A stretch of 64,000 bases of DNA from WSZJ01 sp964590435 (GTDB taxonomy: Bacteria; Planctomycetota; MHYJ01; WSZJ01). Below, piece after piece: positions 31,993 through 39,948 of the stretch. The translations under genes and the position numbers were made by a program. Where the stretch lies: positions 20,327 to 84,326 of the forward strand of contig CAZPWT010000019.1 in the NCBI GenBank assembly GCA_964590435.1, written 5' to 3'. The notes under the pieces were generated by a model that ran no database searches, was not told the DNA's origin, and saw nothing but the letters and a program-made list of their open reading frames with translations. Every line of letters begins with the position of its first letter. The first letter of the stretch is position 1.

Positions 31993-32574
31993 ATCCTTTC
32001 CTGTCATTTCGTATCCGTGACAGGCTCGTTGCCTTATCCCTCGGACATCCTGTTTTCATCCAGTCCGCTTCTTCTGTGCCTGGCTGACAACTTCCCTTCT
32101 GACCTCCACCTTCGTCGCTCCGAAATTCAGGATCAACCCGACTTCCTGGGGGCTGCTGGCAAGGTAGGCGCGAATCCGGTATTCGAAGCCCTTTCGGACC
32201 TCTTCCACCGCCTTGGTCTCAACGACCACCGTGCCGTCGACGACGAGGTCGGCTTCCGAATACCCCATGGGGGCGCCGTCCAGGAAGACGTACAGCCTCG
32301 ATTCCACGAGCACCTTGTGTCCCTGCTTCCGGAGCAAATGAGCCAGCGCGTTCCGGTAAACGTGTTCGAGGTGGCCGGGTCCCAGAAGATTGTGGACGTG
32401 GAAGGCAGTCCCGATGATGACGCGGGTGAGAGACTCGTGAGAGAGCATGCCAAGCCTTTCGAATGGGGTCTCGTGTATTATATGATGTGAGTGTAATGAC
32501 GTCAAATGGTGTTGATGACATACATGAGACAACGGCAACGAGCCGGGCACGGATACAAAAGGACACGAAAGGAT
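31993..32574. mobile_element. Inverted-repeat element carrying a GxxExxY gene
   Basis: The 41-bp left arm (31993-32033) and the inverse of the 41-bp right arm (32534-32574) agree at 36 of 41 positions without gaps. They contain short related words (ATCCTTTC, TGTCATTTC, GTATCCGTG). The only gene between them is the GxxExxY nuclease-fold gene. The internal 500 bp are less GC-rich than the surroundings. The structure resembles the empty hairpins elsewhere in the window, but with a gene in the loop. No transposase is present, so movement would need help or a copy-out mechanism. Confidence 0.65.
32056..32448 (-). CDS. GxxExxY protein (PDDEXK-nuclease fold)
   Basis: A 130-residue protein of the GxxExxY family (TIGR04256/PDDEXK_3). 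The name motif appears as GHLEHVY at residues 25-31. The nuclease-type residues are kept: the acid in SEADLVVDGTVVVETKAVEE and the E-x-K of ETK, followed by RAYLASSPQEVGLILNFG. The biological role of this family is unknown, although the fold predicts DNA or RNA cleavage. I chose ATG 32448 because GAAAGG lies 6 nt upstream and the length fits the family; upstream codons are low quality. The gene is flanked by 41-bp inverted arms. Confidence 0.85.
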   Translation of the reverse strand: MLSHESLTRVIIGTAFHVHNLLGPGHLEHVYRNALAHLLRKQGHKVLVESRLYVFLDGAPMGYSEADLVVDGTVVVETKAVEEVRKGFEYRIRAYLASSPQEVGLILNFGATKVEVRREVVSQAQKKRTG

Positions 32575-32675
32575 GACCCCGAGCATGGCCGATGCCGTTT
32601 GTCACCGGGCCCCCTGAGGCAGCTGCCGTTGTTCGCTGCAATACCGGTCATGCCCCCCCGGCGCCTTTTTCCCTA

Positions 32676-32704
32676 TCGACGGCGCTTTTTCGCCCCCCTA
32701 CAAT
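32676..32704 (+). promoter_or_regulatory. Promoter of moaD-moaE-panD
   Basis: TCGACG (32676-32681) and TACAAT (32699-32704) are 17 bp apart, 23 nt before the moaD ATG. Confidence 0.5.
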
Positions 32705-32727
32705 TGCCCCTCCCCGAAGGGAGCCCC

Positions 32728-32979
32728 ATGAAGGTCCGCGTTCTTTTTTTCGCTTCCGTCGCCGACGCCGCGGGCACGCGCTCGCTGGACGTCGAGGTGG
32801 AGGCGCGGGCGACGGTGGGGGACTTGAGGAGGAAGCTGGAGACGGACAGGCCGCGGCTGGCGGGGAAGCTGGGGAAATGCGCGGCGGCGGTGAACACGGC
32901 GGTGGTGGCGGCGACGCGGTCGCTGGCGGAGGGGGACGAGGTTGCGTTCCTGCCGCCGGTCAGCGGAGGCACGCGGTGA
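32728..32979 (+). CDS. moaD: Molybdopterin synthase small subunit MoaD
   Basis: An 83-residue ubiquitin-fold protein: VRVLFFASVADAAGTRSLDV, TVGDLRRKLETD, VNTAVV and the C-terminal VAFLPPVSGG. MoaD carries a thiocarboxylate on its terminal glycine and delivers sulfur to precursor Z. Here Gly-Gly is followed by Thr-Arg before the stop, so the normal free GG end is not exposed. The stop overlaps the moaE GTG start (GTGA). It may need trimming by a JAMM-type protease, or the extension may be a translational-coupling compromise. Confidence 0.88.
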   Translation: MKVRVLFFASVADAAGTRSLDVEVEARATVGDLRRKLETDRPRLAGKLGKCAAAVNTAVVAATRSLAEGDEVAFLPPVSGGTR

Positions 32980-33443
32980 CGAAGGTCGGTCCGGGGAAGA
33001 TCAGCGTGGAGAGCGCGGTGCGGCGCGTCGGCGACGCGGGCAGCGGCGGGATCGCCGTGTTCCTGGGCGTCGTGCGCGACAACGACCGCGGGCGGCCCGT
33101 CACGGCCATCGAATACCACGCGTACCCGGCGATGGCCCGCGCGGTGCTCGACCGGATCGAGAAGAACCTCCGCAAGCGCTGGCCGCTGGGCGGCGTCGTG
33201 CTGGAGCACCGGACCGGGAAACTGAAGGTCGGCGAGGCCAGCGTGATCGTCGCCGTCAGCGCCCCTCACCGCGCCGAGGCCTTCGACGCGTGCCGCGAGG
33301 GAATCGAACGCATCAAGGCGGAGCTGCCCGTCTGGAAGAAGGAGTTCGGGCGCGGCGGCGCCGTGTGGAAGGAAGAAAACGATCTTCGCCGGGCCAAGGC
33401 GCCGCAAGGCCGCCGCAGCCGGGCCGTGGGAGCAACGCGCTAG
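32976..33443 (+). CDS. moaE: Molybdopterin synthase large subunit MoaE
   Basis: A 155-residue MoaE starting with GTG. Family landmarks are IAVFLGVVRDNDRGRPVTAI, YHAYPAMARAVLDRI, HRTGKLKVGEASVIVAVSAP, HRAEAFDACREGIERIK and LPVWKKEF, whose lysines form the active site with the MoaD tail. It converts cyclic pyranopterin monophosphate to molybdopterin. It sits between moaD (4-nt overlap) and panD, which starts directly after the moaE stop. The basic C-terminal 20 residues extend past the usual end. Confidence 0.93.
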   Translation: MTKVGPGKISVESAVRRVGDAGSGGIAVFLGVVRDNDRGRPVTAIEYHAYPAMARAVLDRIEKNLRKRWPLGGVVLEHRTGKLKVGEASVIVAVSAPHRAEAFDACREGIERIKAELPVWKKEFGRGGAVWKEENDLRRAKAPQGRRSRAVGATR

Positions 33444-33806
33444 ATGCAGCACATCCTCTGCCGGGCCAAGCTGAGCCGCATGGCCATCACCGCCCAGAAT
33501 CCGCAGTACGAAGGCTCGATCGCGATCGACGAGGACCTCCTCGACGCCGCAGGGATCCTCCAGTTCGAAAAGGTCCTCATCGGCAACATCACGAGCGGGA
33601 AGCGCTTCGAGACCTACGTCATCGCGGCGCCGCGCGGGTCGAAGACGGTGAGCCTGCAGGGGGGAACGGCGCACCAGGGGCTGGTGGGCGACCGCATCAT
33701 CGCGATGGTGTTCGGCGTGTTTTCGCCGCAGGAGGCGAAGGGGTTCAAGCCGAAGGTCGTGAAACTGGACGAGAAAAACAACGTTGTCGGGACGTCGCCG
33801 GTCTAG
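33444..33806 (+). CDS. panD: Aspartate 1-decarboxylase (pyruvoyl enzyme)
   Basis: A 120-residue PanD, which makes beta-alanine for pantothenate and CoA. The self-cleavage site is Gly24-Ser25 in YEGSIAID, where Ser25 becomes the pyruvoyl group. The N-terminal MQHILCRAKLSRMAIT and the catalytic TSGKRFETYVI region are typical. It follows moaE with no gap. Three bases of its stop codon lie in the left arm of a hairpin element. Confidence 0.95.
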   Translation: MQHILCRAKLSRMAITAQNPQYEGSIAIDEDLLDAAGILQFEKVLIGNITSGKRFETYVIAAPRGSKTVSLQGGTAHQGLVGDRIIAMVFGVFSPQEAKGFKPKVVKLDEKNNVVGTSPV

Positions 33807-33972
33807 TGACCAGCGGCCAGCGGCGAGTGGCCAGTAAGGGCATCTGAAAAGTAGCTCGAGGGAAGCCCCCAAAGCCGCGAGCGGACTGCCAGACCGTAAG
33901 TACTTCCGCTCCCGTTTCCCGCGCCATTCGTTCTGCCTTTCCTGGCCGCTGGCCGCTCGCCGCTGGCCACTC
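33804..33972. repeat. Word-repeat hairpin element in a convergent gap (GGCCAGCGG words)
   Basis: The left arm 33804-33834 and the inverse of the right arm 33942-33972 agree at 26 of 31 positions. Each arm is a tandem of GGCCAGCG / GGCGAGTG-like words. The 107-nt loop holds no gene. The element spans the whole gap between panD (its stop lies in the left arm) and the convergent gene ending at 33978. The same words recur at 46653. Confidence 0.7.
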
Positions 33973-33977
33973 ACAAC

Positions 33978-36791
33978 TCACTCCTTCCACGCTTCGCCGT
34001 AGTACTTGTCCGCCCACTCCAGCCCATCGCGCAACCCTTTCAGGAACGACCGGTCGGTCACGGGGTTCCCGGGCACTTTCAGCACCCACGAGTCGTACAT
34101 CTTCGCCAGGTCCCGCGCGACCTTGATCGCGTTCCGGTGCATGTCTTTCATCGTCATGGCCGGGTTCTCCATGTTCTTCTCCACGGAGTCCAGCGCGCCC
34201 GCGGCGAACAGGTACCACGCCGCGATGCGGCCAAAGTAGTAGTTCAGGACCTTGCGCGGCATCTTGTACGGCTTCTGCACGTTGCTGATGTTCCAGCCGG
34301 CGCCGGACGAAGCGCCGTAGAGGCCGTCCTGCATGCGGCCGTAGATCTCGCCGGAAACGGAGTCGAGCTCGAACCACGCGTCCACCGGGCCCGCGTCGCC
34401 GGCGACGGCGAAGCGCGGCACGATCGCGACGACCTGCGGCCGCTCCGCGATCGCCGCGCGGATCAGCGCCTTTGAGTGCGCTTCCAGTTCCATGCCGTCG
34501 AGCGAGGGAAGCGTGTCCTTGGTCACGAACGCGAACGGCTCGCCCTGCGGCTGCGGACGGAGCGCGAGGCGCAGCGGGAACGACTTGGTGTCGCGGAAAT
34601 CGATCGTGGTGAGGAGCGGCTCATAGCCGTCGACGGCCGCGCGGATCTCGAACTCGCCGAAGGGGGTCTGGAAGGTCGGGAACGTGAAGCTCCCTCCCGG
34701 CCACGACGTCGTGGCGACGTTCGGCCCCTTGAGGTGGATCCGCACCCCGTCGAGCCCGCGCCCCGTCTCGGCATCGACGACCTGCCCCTGCACCGAGGAC
34801 TGGATGAACCCCGAAAACGGCATGAAGAACGGGTAGTCCGGATCGTCGAGGACGTAGTGCCCGCTCACGAACAGCCCCTGCGAGTCCTTGACCCCCTCGA
34901 AGCCCTCGTTCGGGCCGGGCTTCTTCGGGTGCTTCGACTCGTAGTCCCCGTTGATCCAGATCGCGTCGAATTCCCTCGTCACGTTGTTCACCGGGATCGA
35001 AAGCTTGTGCCGGGACATGTTGAAGAACCGGATCGGCTCCAGGCGCTCCTCGTTCGCGCCGATCACCTTCAGGACCACGCTCCCCTTCTCCTTCAGCTCC
35101 CGGAACGCCTTGCGGCTGAGCATGTCGATCGTGTACCCGGCGGGCTCCGGGCCGTGGCGGATGTACCATGTCGTGAACGTGTCGGCGTTCTCCAGGTCCT
35201 CCTTCGCGACGTACGTCGTCCCGCGCCACGGCGAGTCGAGCCACTTCTTCCCCAGCTCGTCGTAGTAGTCGACCGTCACCAGCTCGAGCGCCGGCTCGAA
35301 CGCCGTGAACTGCCGCTCGAACTCGAGGCGGCTCTCCGCGCCCCACAGGTAGAAGAAGCGGCAGTTCTTGTACCAGCGGTCGACTTCGCGCTCGGAATAG
35401 TCCAGGACCAGCGCGCTGTCGGCGGTCCCCGGCGCCGCGAGCGCCGCGCAGACGGCCGCCGCGCCTTCCTCGACCGCCGCGGCGTCGGGAATCGCGATCG
35501 TCGGTCCCGTCGCGGCCGATGCCGAAAGGCCGCCGCCGGACTTGCGGATGTGCATCGAAGCGGTCCCCTGCGAGACCTTCAGCGCGCTGCCGTCCGGCGA
35601 CTCCGCGAGCATCCGCCGCATCGCCGCCTCGAGGCGCGCGTGCCGCTCGGCCAGCGTCGCGGCCGCGCCAGTGAACGCGTTGGCCAGCAGGTCGTCCGCG
35701 GACGTCGCCGCCGCCCCCGTCGTCTCCTCGAGCGCCTGCGACTCCAGCGAGCCGTCGTGGAGGCTCCGAAGCGAGCTGAACGCGACGCGCGCGTCCGCCT
35801 CCCCCTCGCAATGCAGGTCGTTCTTGCGCAGGTCGATCGACACGACGACGCGGTCCTCGTCGCGCTCGCTCGACACGATCGTCACGCGCGGCGCGTCGAA
35901 CGCCGACGCGACCTTCAGCCCCGCCGCCGCTTTCCGCGCGAATTCGTCGGAGCGCGCGAGGAACGCGAACGCGGTGCGGCGATGAAGCGCCGCGGTGCGG
36001 TCCTTCCATTTCTTCGTGCGCTCGAGGTCGCGTTCGCGGGTGTAGTCGGGGACCCAGCCGGCGGTCACGAAAATCGAGTGCACGTTTTCCGCGTGTTTGC
36101 GGACGGGCGTTCCCTCGTGCTCCGCCGTGAAAATCTCGCGGGTCCGCGTCGTGACGGTCCCCGTCGCCGAGCGGCACTCGACCACGAGGTCGAGCCGCTT
36201 CAGCCCGCCCAGCGCGAGCCACTGTCCCGGCGGCGTCCGCACGCCGTCCGGTCCCACCGACGCGATCCCCGCTGAGTCCCCCTTTTCGTCGAACACGACC
36301 ACCGCCTGCGTCGTCGCGAGGTCCGCGACGCGCCACTCCTTCTCGACCCAGGACGTCCCGCTTCCCAGCCGGAGTTTCACGGCGTGCCAGTCCGCGTCGG
36401 CCGGCTCCCGGGCCGCGCCCAGCGCCACGGAAACGTCCTTCCCCTTGATCCGCGCCTTCACCCCGCCGCCGCCGAGCTGGGCCTCGATGCCGCAGCGTTC
36501 AAGGAGAGCCTTGAGAAGCAAGGAGCGGTCGGCGTCGCTTCCGGCGCCGGCCCAAAGCGTGCCGGTGGCGCCGCGGAGCAGGCCGGGGTAGGGCTCGGAC
36601 TTCACTTCGTCGCGCACGAACGCGATGCACTTCTCGCCGTCGAACCCGAGTTCCTTCGCCTTCAGCGTCACGTCGTCGTCCCCGGTCGCCGCGGCGGGGG
36701 CGCGGCAGCCGCGGAACATGAGGAGCGGAACCAGCAGGGCGATGGCGAAGGCCGCGCCGAGGGCGGCGATGACGAAGCGACGGTTCTGCAC
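33978..36791 (-). CDS. Large membrane-anchored protein with transglutaminase-like and carboxypeptidase-regulatory domains
   Basis: A 937-residue protein with an N-terminal membrane anchor (IAALGAAFAIALLVPLLMF). Residues about 50-110 (FVRDEVKSEPYPGLLRGATG, then DRSLLLKALLERCGIEAQ) match the start of bacterial transglutaminase-like proteins that load a peptide-like substrate. The classic Cys-His-Asp triad is not obvious, so it may be inactive. A long unassigned region follows. Around 670-745 there is a carboxypeptidase-regulatory-like beta domain (VQGQVVDAETGRGLDGVRIH), and the end is helical. It was probably periplasmic in origin. No operon partner is seen; the divergent hydrolase starts 63 bp away. 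Confidence 0.75.
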   Translation of the reverse strand: MQNRRFVIAALGAAFAIALLVPLLMFRGCRAPAAATGDDDVTLKAKELGFDGEKCIAFVRDEVKSEPYPGLLRGATGTLWAGAGSDADRSLLLKALLERCGIEAQLGGGGVKARIKGKDVSVALGAAREPADADWHAVKLRLGSGTSWVEKEWRVADLATTQAVVVFDEKGDSAGIASVGPDGVRTPPGQWLALGGLKRLDLVVECRSATGTVTTRTREIFTAEHEGTPVRKHAENVHSIFVTAGWVPDYTRERDLERTKKWKDRTAALHRRTAFAFLARSDEFARKAAAGLKVASAFDAPRVTIVSSERDEDRVVVSIDLRKNDLHCEGEADARVAFSSLRSLHDGSLESQALEETTGAAATSADDLLANAFTGAAATLAERHARLEAAMRRMLAESPDGSALKVSQGTASMHIRKSGGGLSASAATGPTIAIPDAAAVEEGAAAVCAALAAPGTADSALVLDYSEREVDRWYKNCRFFYLWGAESRLEFERQFTAFEPALELVTVDYYDELGKKWLDSPWRGTTYVAKEDLENADTFTTWYIRHGPEPAGYTIDMLSRKAFRELKEKGSVVLKVIGANEERLEPIRFFNMSRHKLSIPVNNVTREFDAIWINGDYESKHPKKPGPNEGFEGVKDSQGLFVSGHYVLDDPDYPFFMPFSGFIQSSVQGQVVDAETGRGLDGVRIHLKGPNVATTSWPGGSFTFPTFQTPFGEFEIRAAVDGYEPLLTTIDFRDTKSFPLRLALRPQPQGEPFAFVTKDTLPSLDGMELEAHSKALIRAAIAERPQVVAIVPRFAVAGDAGPVDAWFELDSVSGEIYGRMQDGLYGASSGAGWNISNVQKPYKMPRKVLNYYFGRIAAWYLFAAGALDSVEKNMENPAMTMKDMHRNAIKVARDLAKMYDSWVLKVPGNPVTDRSFLKGLRDGLEWADKYYGEAWKE

Positions 36792-36854
36792 GCGAAGCTC
36801 CCGGGAACAGGTCGGTGGCCGCCCACTTTAGCGGCGGAAGGCTACAATGTCCCC

Positions 36855-37706
36855 GTGCCCGACGTCCCGGCCAAGAAACCGCGGCTCCTGACGCGCATCC
36901 TGAAGACGGCCGCAAAGACGCTCGTGGCGTCTTTCGCGGTGATCTTCATCTTGCTCTACTTCCTCCAGAACAAGCTGCTGTTCTACCCCAGCCGCAACCT
37001 CGAGGCGCCGCCGAAGGTCCAGGTGCCGTCGGTGGACCGCGTGGAGTTCAACGCGCCGGACGGGGTGAAGCTGGTGAGCTGGTGGCTGCCGCCGAAGCCG
37101 GGGCGCCCGACGGTGCTGTTCTTCCAGGGGAACGCGGGGAACATCGGCGACCGGAGCGACCGGCTGCTCGACTGCCAGGACCAGGGCTGGGGGCTGCTGC
37201 TCCTGGGCTACCGCGGCTACGGCTCGAGCGCCGGCTCCCCCGACGAGGACGGCATCAACCGCGACGCCCGCACGGCGCTGGAATGGCTGCGCAAGCGCCC
37301 CGAGGTCGAGCCGAAAAAGATCGTCTACTACGGCGAATCGCTCGGCTGCGCGTTCGCGCTGGAGCTCGCCGTCGCCGAGCCGCCGGCCTGCCTGGTGCTG
37401 GAAGCGCCGTTCCGGAGCCTGAAGGCGATCGCGGCGGTGCACTACCCGTGGCTGCCGACCTCGATCCTCGTCCGCGGGAGCATGGACAACATCGGCAACG
37501 CGCCAAAACTGAAGTGCCCGCTCTTCGTGGCGCACGGCACGCGGGACGAGGTCGTCCCGTTCGCGCAGGGGAAGTCGGTCTTCGACGCGGCGCCGCAGCC
37601 GAAGACGTTCTACGAGCTGAAGAGCAAGCACAACGACATCAGCGAGTTCGGCGGCAAGGAGTACCGCGCGGCAGTGGCCGAGTTCATCAACGGGGCGGCG
37701 AAATAG
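36855..37706 (+). CDS. Membrane-anchored alpha/beta hydrolase (BEM46/YfhR type)
   Basis: A 283-residue serine hydrolase. An N-terminal membrane helix (LVASFAVIFILLYFLQNKLL, about 18-37) is followed by the oxyanion-hole strand FFQGNAGNIGDR, the nucleophile elbow YYGESLGCA (Ser about 165), the acid in HGTRDEVVPF (Asp about 234) and the histidine in KSKHNDISEF (about 257). The family cleaves esters, thioesters or peptides at membranes; the substrate is unknown. The start is GTG 36855, in frame and only 7 nt after a TACAAT -10 box (36843-36848), which suggests a leaderless message. Confidence 0.88.
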   Translation: MPDVPAKKPRLLTRILKTAAKTLVASFAVIFILLYFLQNKLLFYPSRNLEAPPKVQVPSVDRVEFNAPDGVKLVSWWLPPKPGRPTVLFFQGNAGNIGDRSDRLLDCQDQGWGLLLLGYRGYGSSAGSPDEDGINRDARTALEWLRKRPEVEPKKIVYYGESLGCAFALELAVAEPPACLVLEAPFRSLKAIAAVHYPWLPTSILVRGSMDNIGNAPKLKCPLFVAHGTRDEVVPFAQGKSVFDAAPQPKTFYELKSKHNDISEFGGKEYRAAVAEFINGAAK

Positions 37707-37737
37707 AGTCCCCGATCCGTAATCCGCGCCGCAATCC

Positions 37738-37765
37738 TTGCCGCCTCGCCGCGCTGTGGTAGAAA
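37738..37765 (+). promoter_or_regulatory. Promoter of mdh
   Basis: TTGCCG (37738-37743) and TAGAAA (37760-37765) are 16 bp apart, leaving about 6 nt between the -10 box and the ATG, so the transcript has almost no leader. Confidence 0.5.
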
Positions 37766-37771
37766 AAACGC

Positions 37772-38761
37772 ATGAAAACACCCATCCGCGTTGCCGTGAC
37801 CGGCGCCGCCGGCCAGATCGGTTACTCCCTCCTGTTCCGCATCGCGTCAGGCGCCATGTTCGGCCCTGACCAGCCCGTGATCCTCCAGCTCATCGAAGCG
37901 CCGATCGAGAAGGCCATGCAGGCGCTCCAGGGCGTGGCGATGGAACTCGACGACTGCGCCTTCCCGCTTCTCAAGGGCATGGTCCTCACCGACAACCCCG
38001 AGGTCGGCTTCAAGGGCGCCAACTGGTGCCTGCTCGTCGGCGCCAAGCCGCGAGGGCCGGGGATGGAGCGCGCCGACCTCCTCAAGGACAACGGCAAGAT
38101 CTTCATCGGGCAGGGCAAGGTCATCGATGCCGTCGCCGCGGACGACGCCCGCGTCGCGGTCGTCGGCAACCCCGCGAACACCAACTGCATGATCGCGGCG
38201 AGCCAGGCGAAGCGGCTCCCGGCCGACCGCTTCACCGCGATGGTCCGCCTCGACCAGAACCGCGCGCAGGCGCAGCTCGCCAGGAAGTCCGGCAAGGACC
38301 TGACCGACGTGAAGGACTGCTTCATCTACGGCAACCACAGCCCGACGATGTTCCCGGCGTACCAGCACGCGACGATCGGCGGCAAGCCCGCGGCGTCGGT
38401 GATCAACGACACGGCGTGGCTCCAGGGCGCGTTCTGCGAGACGGTCGGGAAGCGCGGCGCGGCGATCATCGCGGCGCGCGGTTCGTCGTCCGCGGCGTCG
38501 GCCGCCAATGCGCTCGTCGACCACGTGCACGACCTCGTGACGCCGGGGGCGATCCACTCGGTCGGCGTGAAGTCCGGCGGCGCTTACGGCTTCGACCCGA
38601 ACGTCTGGGCCGGCATGCCCGTCCGCACGACCAAGCCCGGCTCCTGGGAACCGATCACCAGCTACGCGATGGACGATTTCGCGAAGACCAAGCTGGCGGC
38701 GACCAACAAGGAGCTGGTCGAGGAGCGCGCGATGGTGGCCGACATGCTCAAGCAGGGGTAG
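37772..38761 (+). CDS. mdh: Malate dehydrogenase
   Basis: A 329-residue MDH of the cytosolic-type family. Visible are the NAD-binding VAVTGAAGQIGYSLLFRIAS, the acidic ILQLIEAP, the substrate-loop arginines in GAKPRGPGMERADLL, VGNPANTNC, and the catalytic histidine in YGNHSPTMFP (about 189). It oxidises malate to oxaloacetate in the citric acid cycle. The next gene starts inside its stop codon (TAGTG), so the tRNA-modification enzyme downstream is translationally coupled. Confidence 0.95.
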   Translation: MKTPIRVAVTGAAGQIGYSLLFRIASGAMFGPDQPVILQLIEAPIEKAMQALQGVAMELDDCAFPLLKGMVLTDNPEVGFKGANWCLLVGAKPRGPGMERADLLKDNGKIFIGQGKVIDAVAADDARVAVVGNPANTNCMIAASQAKRLPADRFTAMVRLDQNRAQAQLARKSGKDLTDVKDCFIYGNHSPTMFPAYQHATIGGKPAASVINDTAWLQGAFCETVGKRGAAIIAARGSSSAASAANALVDHVHDLVTPGAIHSVGVKSGGAYGFDPNVWAGMPVRTTKPGSWEPITSYAMDDFAKTKLAATNKELVEERAMVADMLKQG

Positions 38762-39363
38762 TGGGGAACCGCCTTCGGAACCTCGACGTCGCGGAGCAGT
38801 GCCCGCGGTGCGGGCTCTACCCCGGCCTCTGCCTCTGCGCCGAGGTCCGCCCCGTCGCCACTCGAACGCGGATCGTGATCGTGCGGCACGTGAAGGAAGT
38901 GGTCCGCCGCACGAACTCGGCGCGCATCGCGGCGCTCGGGCTCGCGAACTGCGAGCTCCTCGACCGCCGGGAAAAATTCGACCGGATCGAGTTCGAGCCG
39001 CCCCCGGACTCCTGGGTCCTCTACCCCGGCGCGCCGCCGCCTGCACCGGATGCGCGGCGCCCCGCGAACCTGATCGTCCTCGACGGCACCTGGCGCGAAG
39101 CGAAACGGATGTTCGCGCGGGTCCCGGCGCTGGAACACCTCCCGCGCCTGTCGCTTCCCCCTCCCCCGCCCACGCCGCGCCTGCGCCAGCCGCCGCCGTT
39201 CGGGATGGCGACGCTCGAGGCCATCGCGCACGCCGTTGAATTTCTCGAAGGCGAGGACCTCGCGAGGCCGCTTCACGAGCTGTTCGCGCTGTTCGTCACT
39301 CGCTGCCGCGAGGGCGCACGGAGGGTGAGATGCGAACGAAACATGGGGGACCGCTCCCGATGA
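38761..39363 (+). CDS. DTW-domain tRNA-uridine aminocarboxypropyltransferase
   Basis: A 200-residue protein of the DTW/TapT family, which adds the 3-amino-3-carboxypropyl group of SAM to uridine 47 of tRNA. The N-terminal zinc cysteines CPRCGLYPGLCLC (about residues 12-24), IVRHVKEVVRRTNSAR, the catalytic LDGTWREAKRM (about 102-112) and PPPFGMATLEAIAHAV are all diagnostic. The GTG start shares one base with the mdh stop. A C-terminal basic segment of about 15 residues is extra. Confidence 0.88.
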   Translation: MGNRLRNLDVAEQCPRCGLYPGLCLCAEVRPVATRTRIVIVRHVKEVVRRTNSARIAALGLANCELLDRREKFDRIEFEPPPDSWVLYPGAPPPAPDARRPANLIVLDGTWREAKRMFARVPALEHLPRLSLPPPPPTPRLRQPPPFGMATLEAIAHAVEFLEGEDLARPLHELFALFVTRCREGARRVRCERNMGDRSR

Positions 39364-39890
39364 AACACCGAATGACCCGGCGCATAGCGCTTCGCCGCCT
39401 CACCTCCGCCGACGCCGCCGAATACCGCGCCGTGCGTCTCCGCATGCTCAAGGACCACCCCGAGGCTTTCCTCGTCTCGCACGCCGAGGGGAAGCGCGAC
39501 AGCGTCGCCGTCTACGGCCGGCGGCTCGCGGCAAGCCCGGTGCTGGGCGCGTTCGTGGACGGGAAGCTCGCGGCAACGGTCGGGTACTTCCGCGAAACCG
39601 CCCGCAAGGCGCGCCACAAGGTCACGGTCTGGGGCGTATACGTCGCCCCTGAACACCGCGGCCTCCGCCTCGGCCGCACGCTCATGCTCGAGGCCATTCG
39701 CCGCCTCCGCCGCACGCCGGGCGTCGAGCAGGTCCGCCTCGACGTCGGCACCCGGAACCGCCCCGCACGGGCGCTGTACCGTTCTGTCGGCTTCCGGCGG
39801 CTCGGCATCGAACGCCGCGCGATGAAGGTCGGCGGAAGAGCCGTCGACGAGGAACTCATGGTGCTGTTTCTACGGTCTTCTTCGGTGTAA
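39330..39890 (+). CDS. GNAT-family N-acetyltransferase
   Basis: A 186-residue GNAT. Core: IALRRLTSADAAEYRAVRLR, VWGVYVAPEHRGLRLGRTLM with the acetyl-CoA loop, and RPARALYRSVGFRRLGIER as motif B. The substrate is unknown. ATG 39330 has GGAGG 5 nt upstream and is chosen; ATG 39360, which overlaps the previous stop by 4 nt, is also possible. Its 3' end abuts a broken MazF-like toxin start on the other strand. Confidence 0.82.
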   Translation: MRTKHGGPLPMKHRMTRRIALRRLTSADAAEYRAVRLRMLKDHPEAFLVSHAEGKRDSVAVYGRRLAASPVLGAFVDGKLAATVGYFRETARKARHKVTVWGVYVAPEHRGLRLGRTLMLEAIRRLRRTPGVEQVRLDVGTRNRPARALYRSVGFRRLGIERRAMKVGGRAVDEELMVLFLRSSSV

Positions 39891-39891
39891 G

Positions 39892-39948
39892 TCAGGCCCA
39901 GACCTCACCGCAAGGGAAGACTGGTCGCTCACGCGCGCTCCATCCCAT
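39892..39948 (-). pseudogene. Remnant of a MazF-like toxin start
   Basis: Overlapping the antitoxin end in the +1 frame, an ATG at 39948 opens an 18-codon frame ending PCGEVWA-stop. Pxx-GEVW is the conserved N-terminus of MazF/PemK toxins. The frame then hits TGA, and the next DNA is the 3' end of the convergent acetyltransferase gene. This looks like a toxin cut off just after its first strand. Confidence 0.4.
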
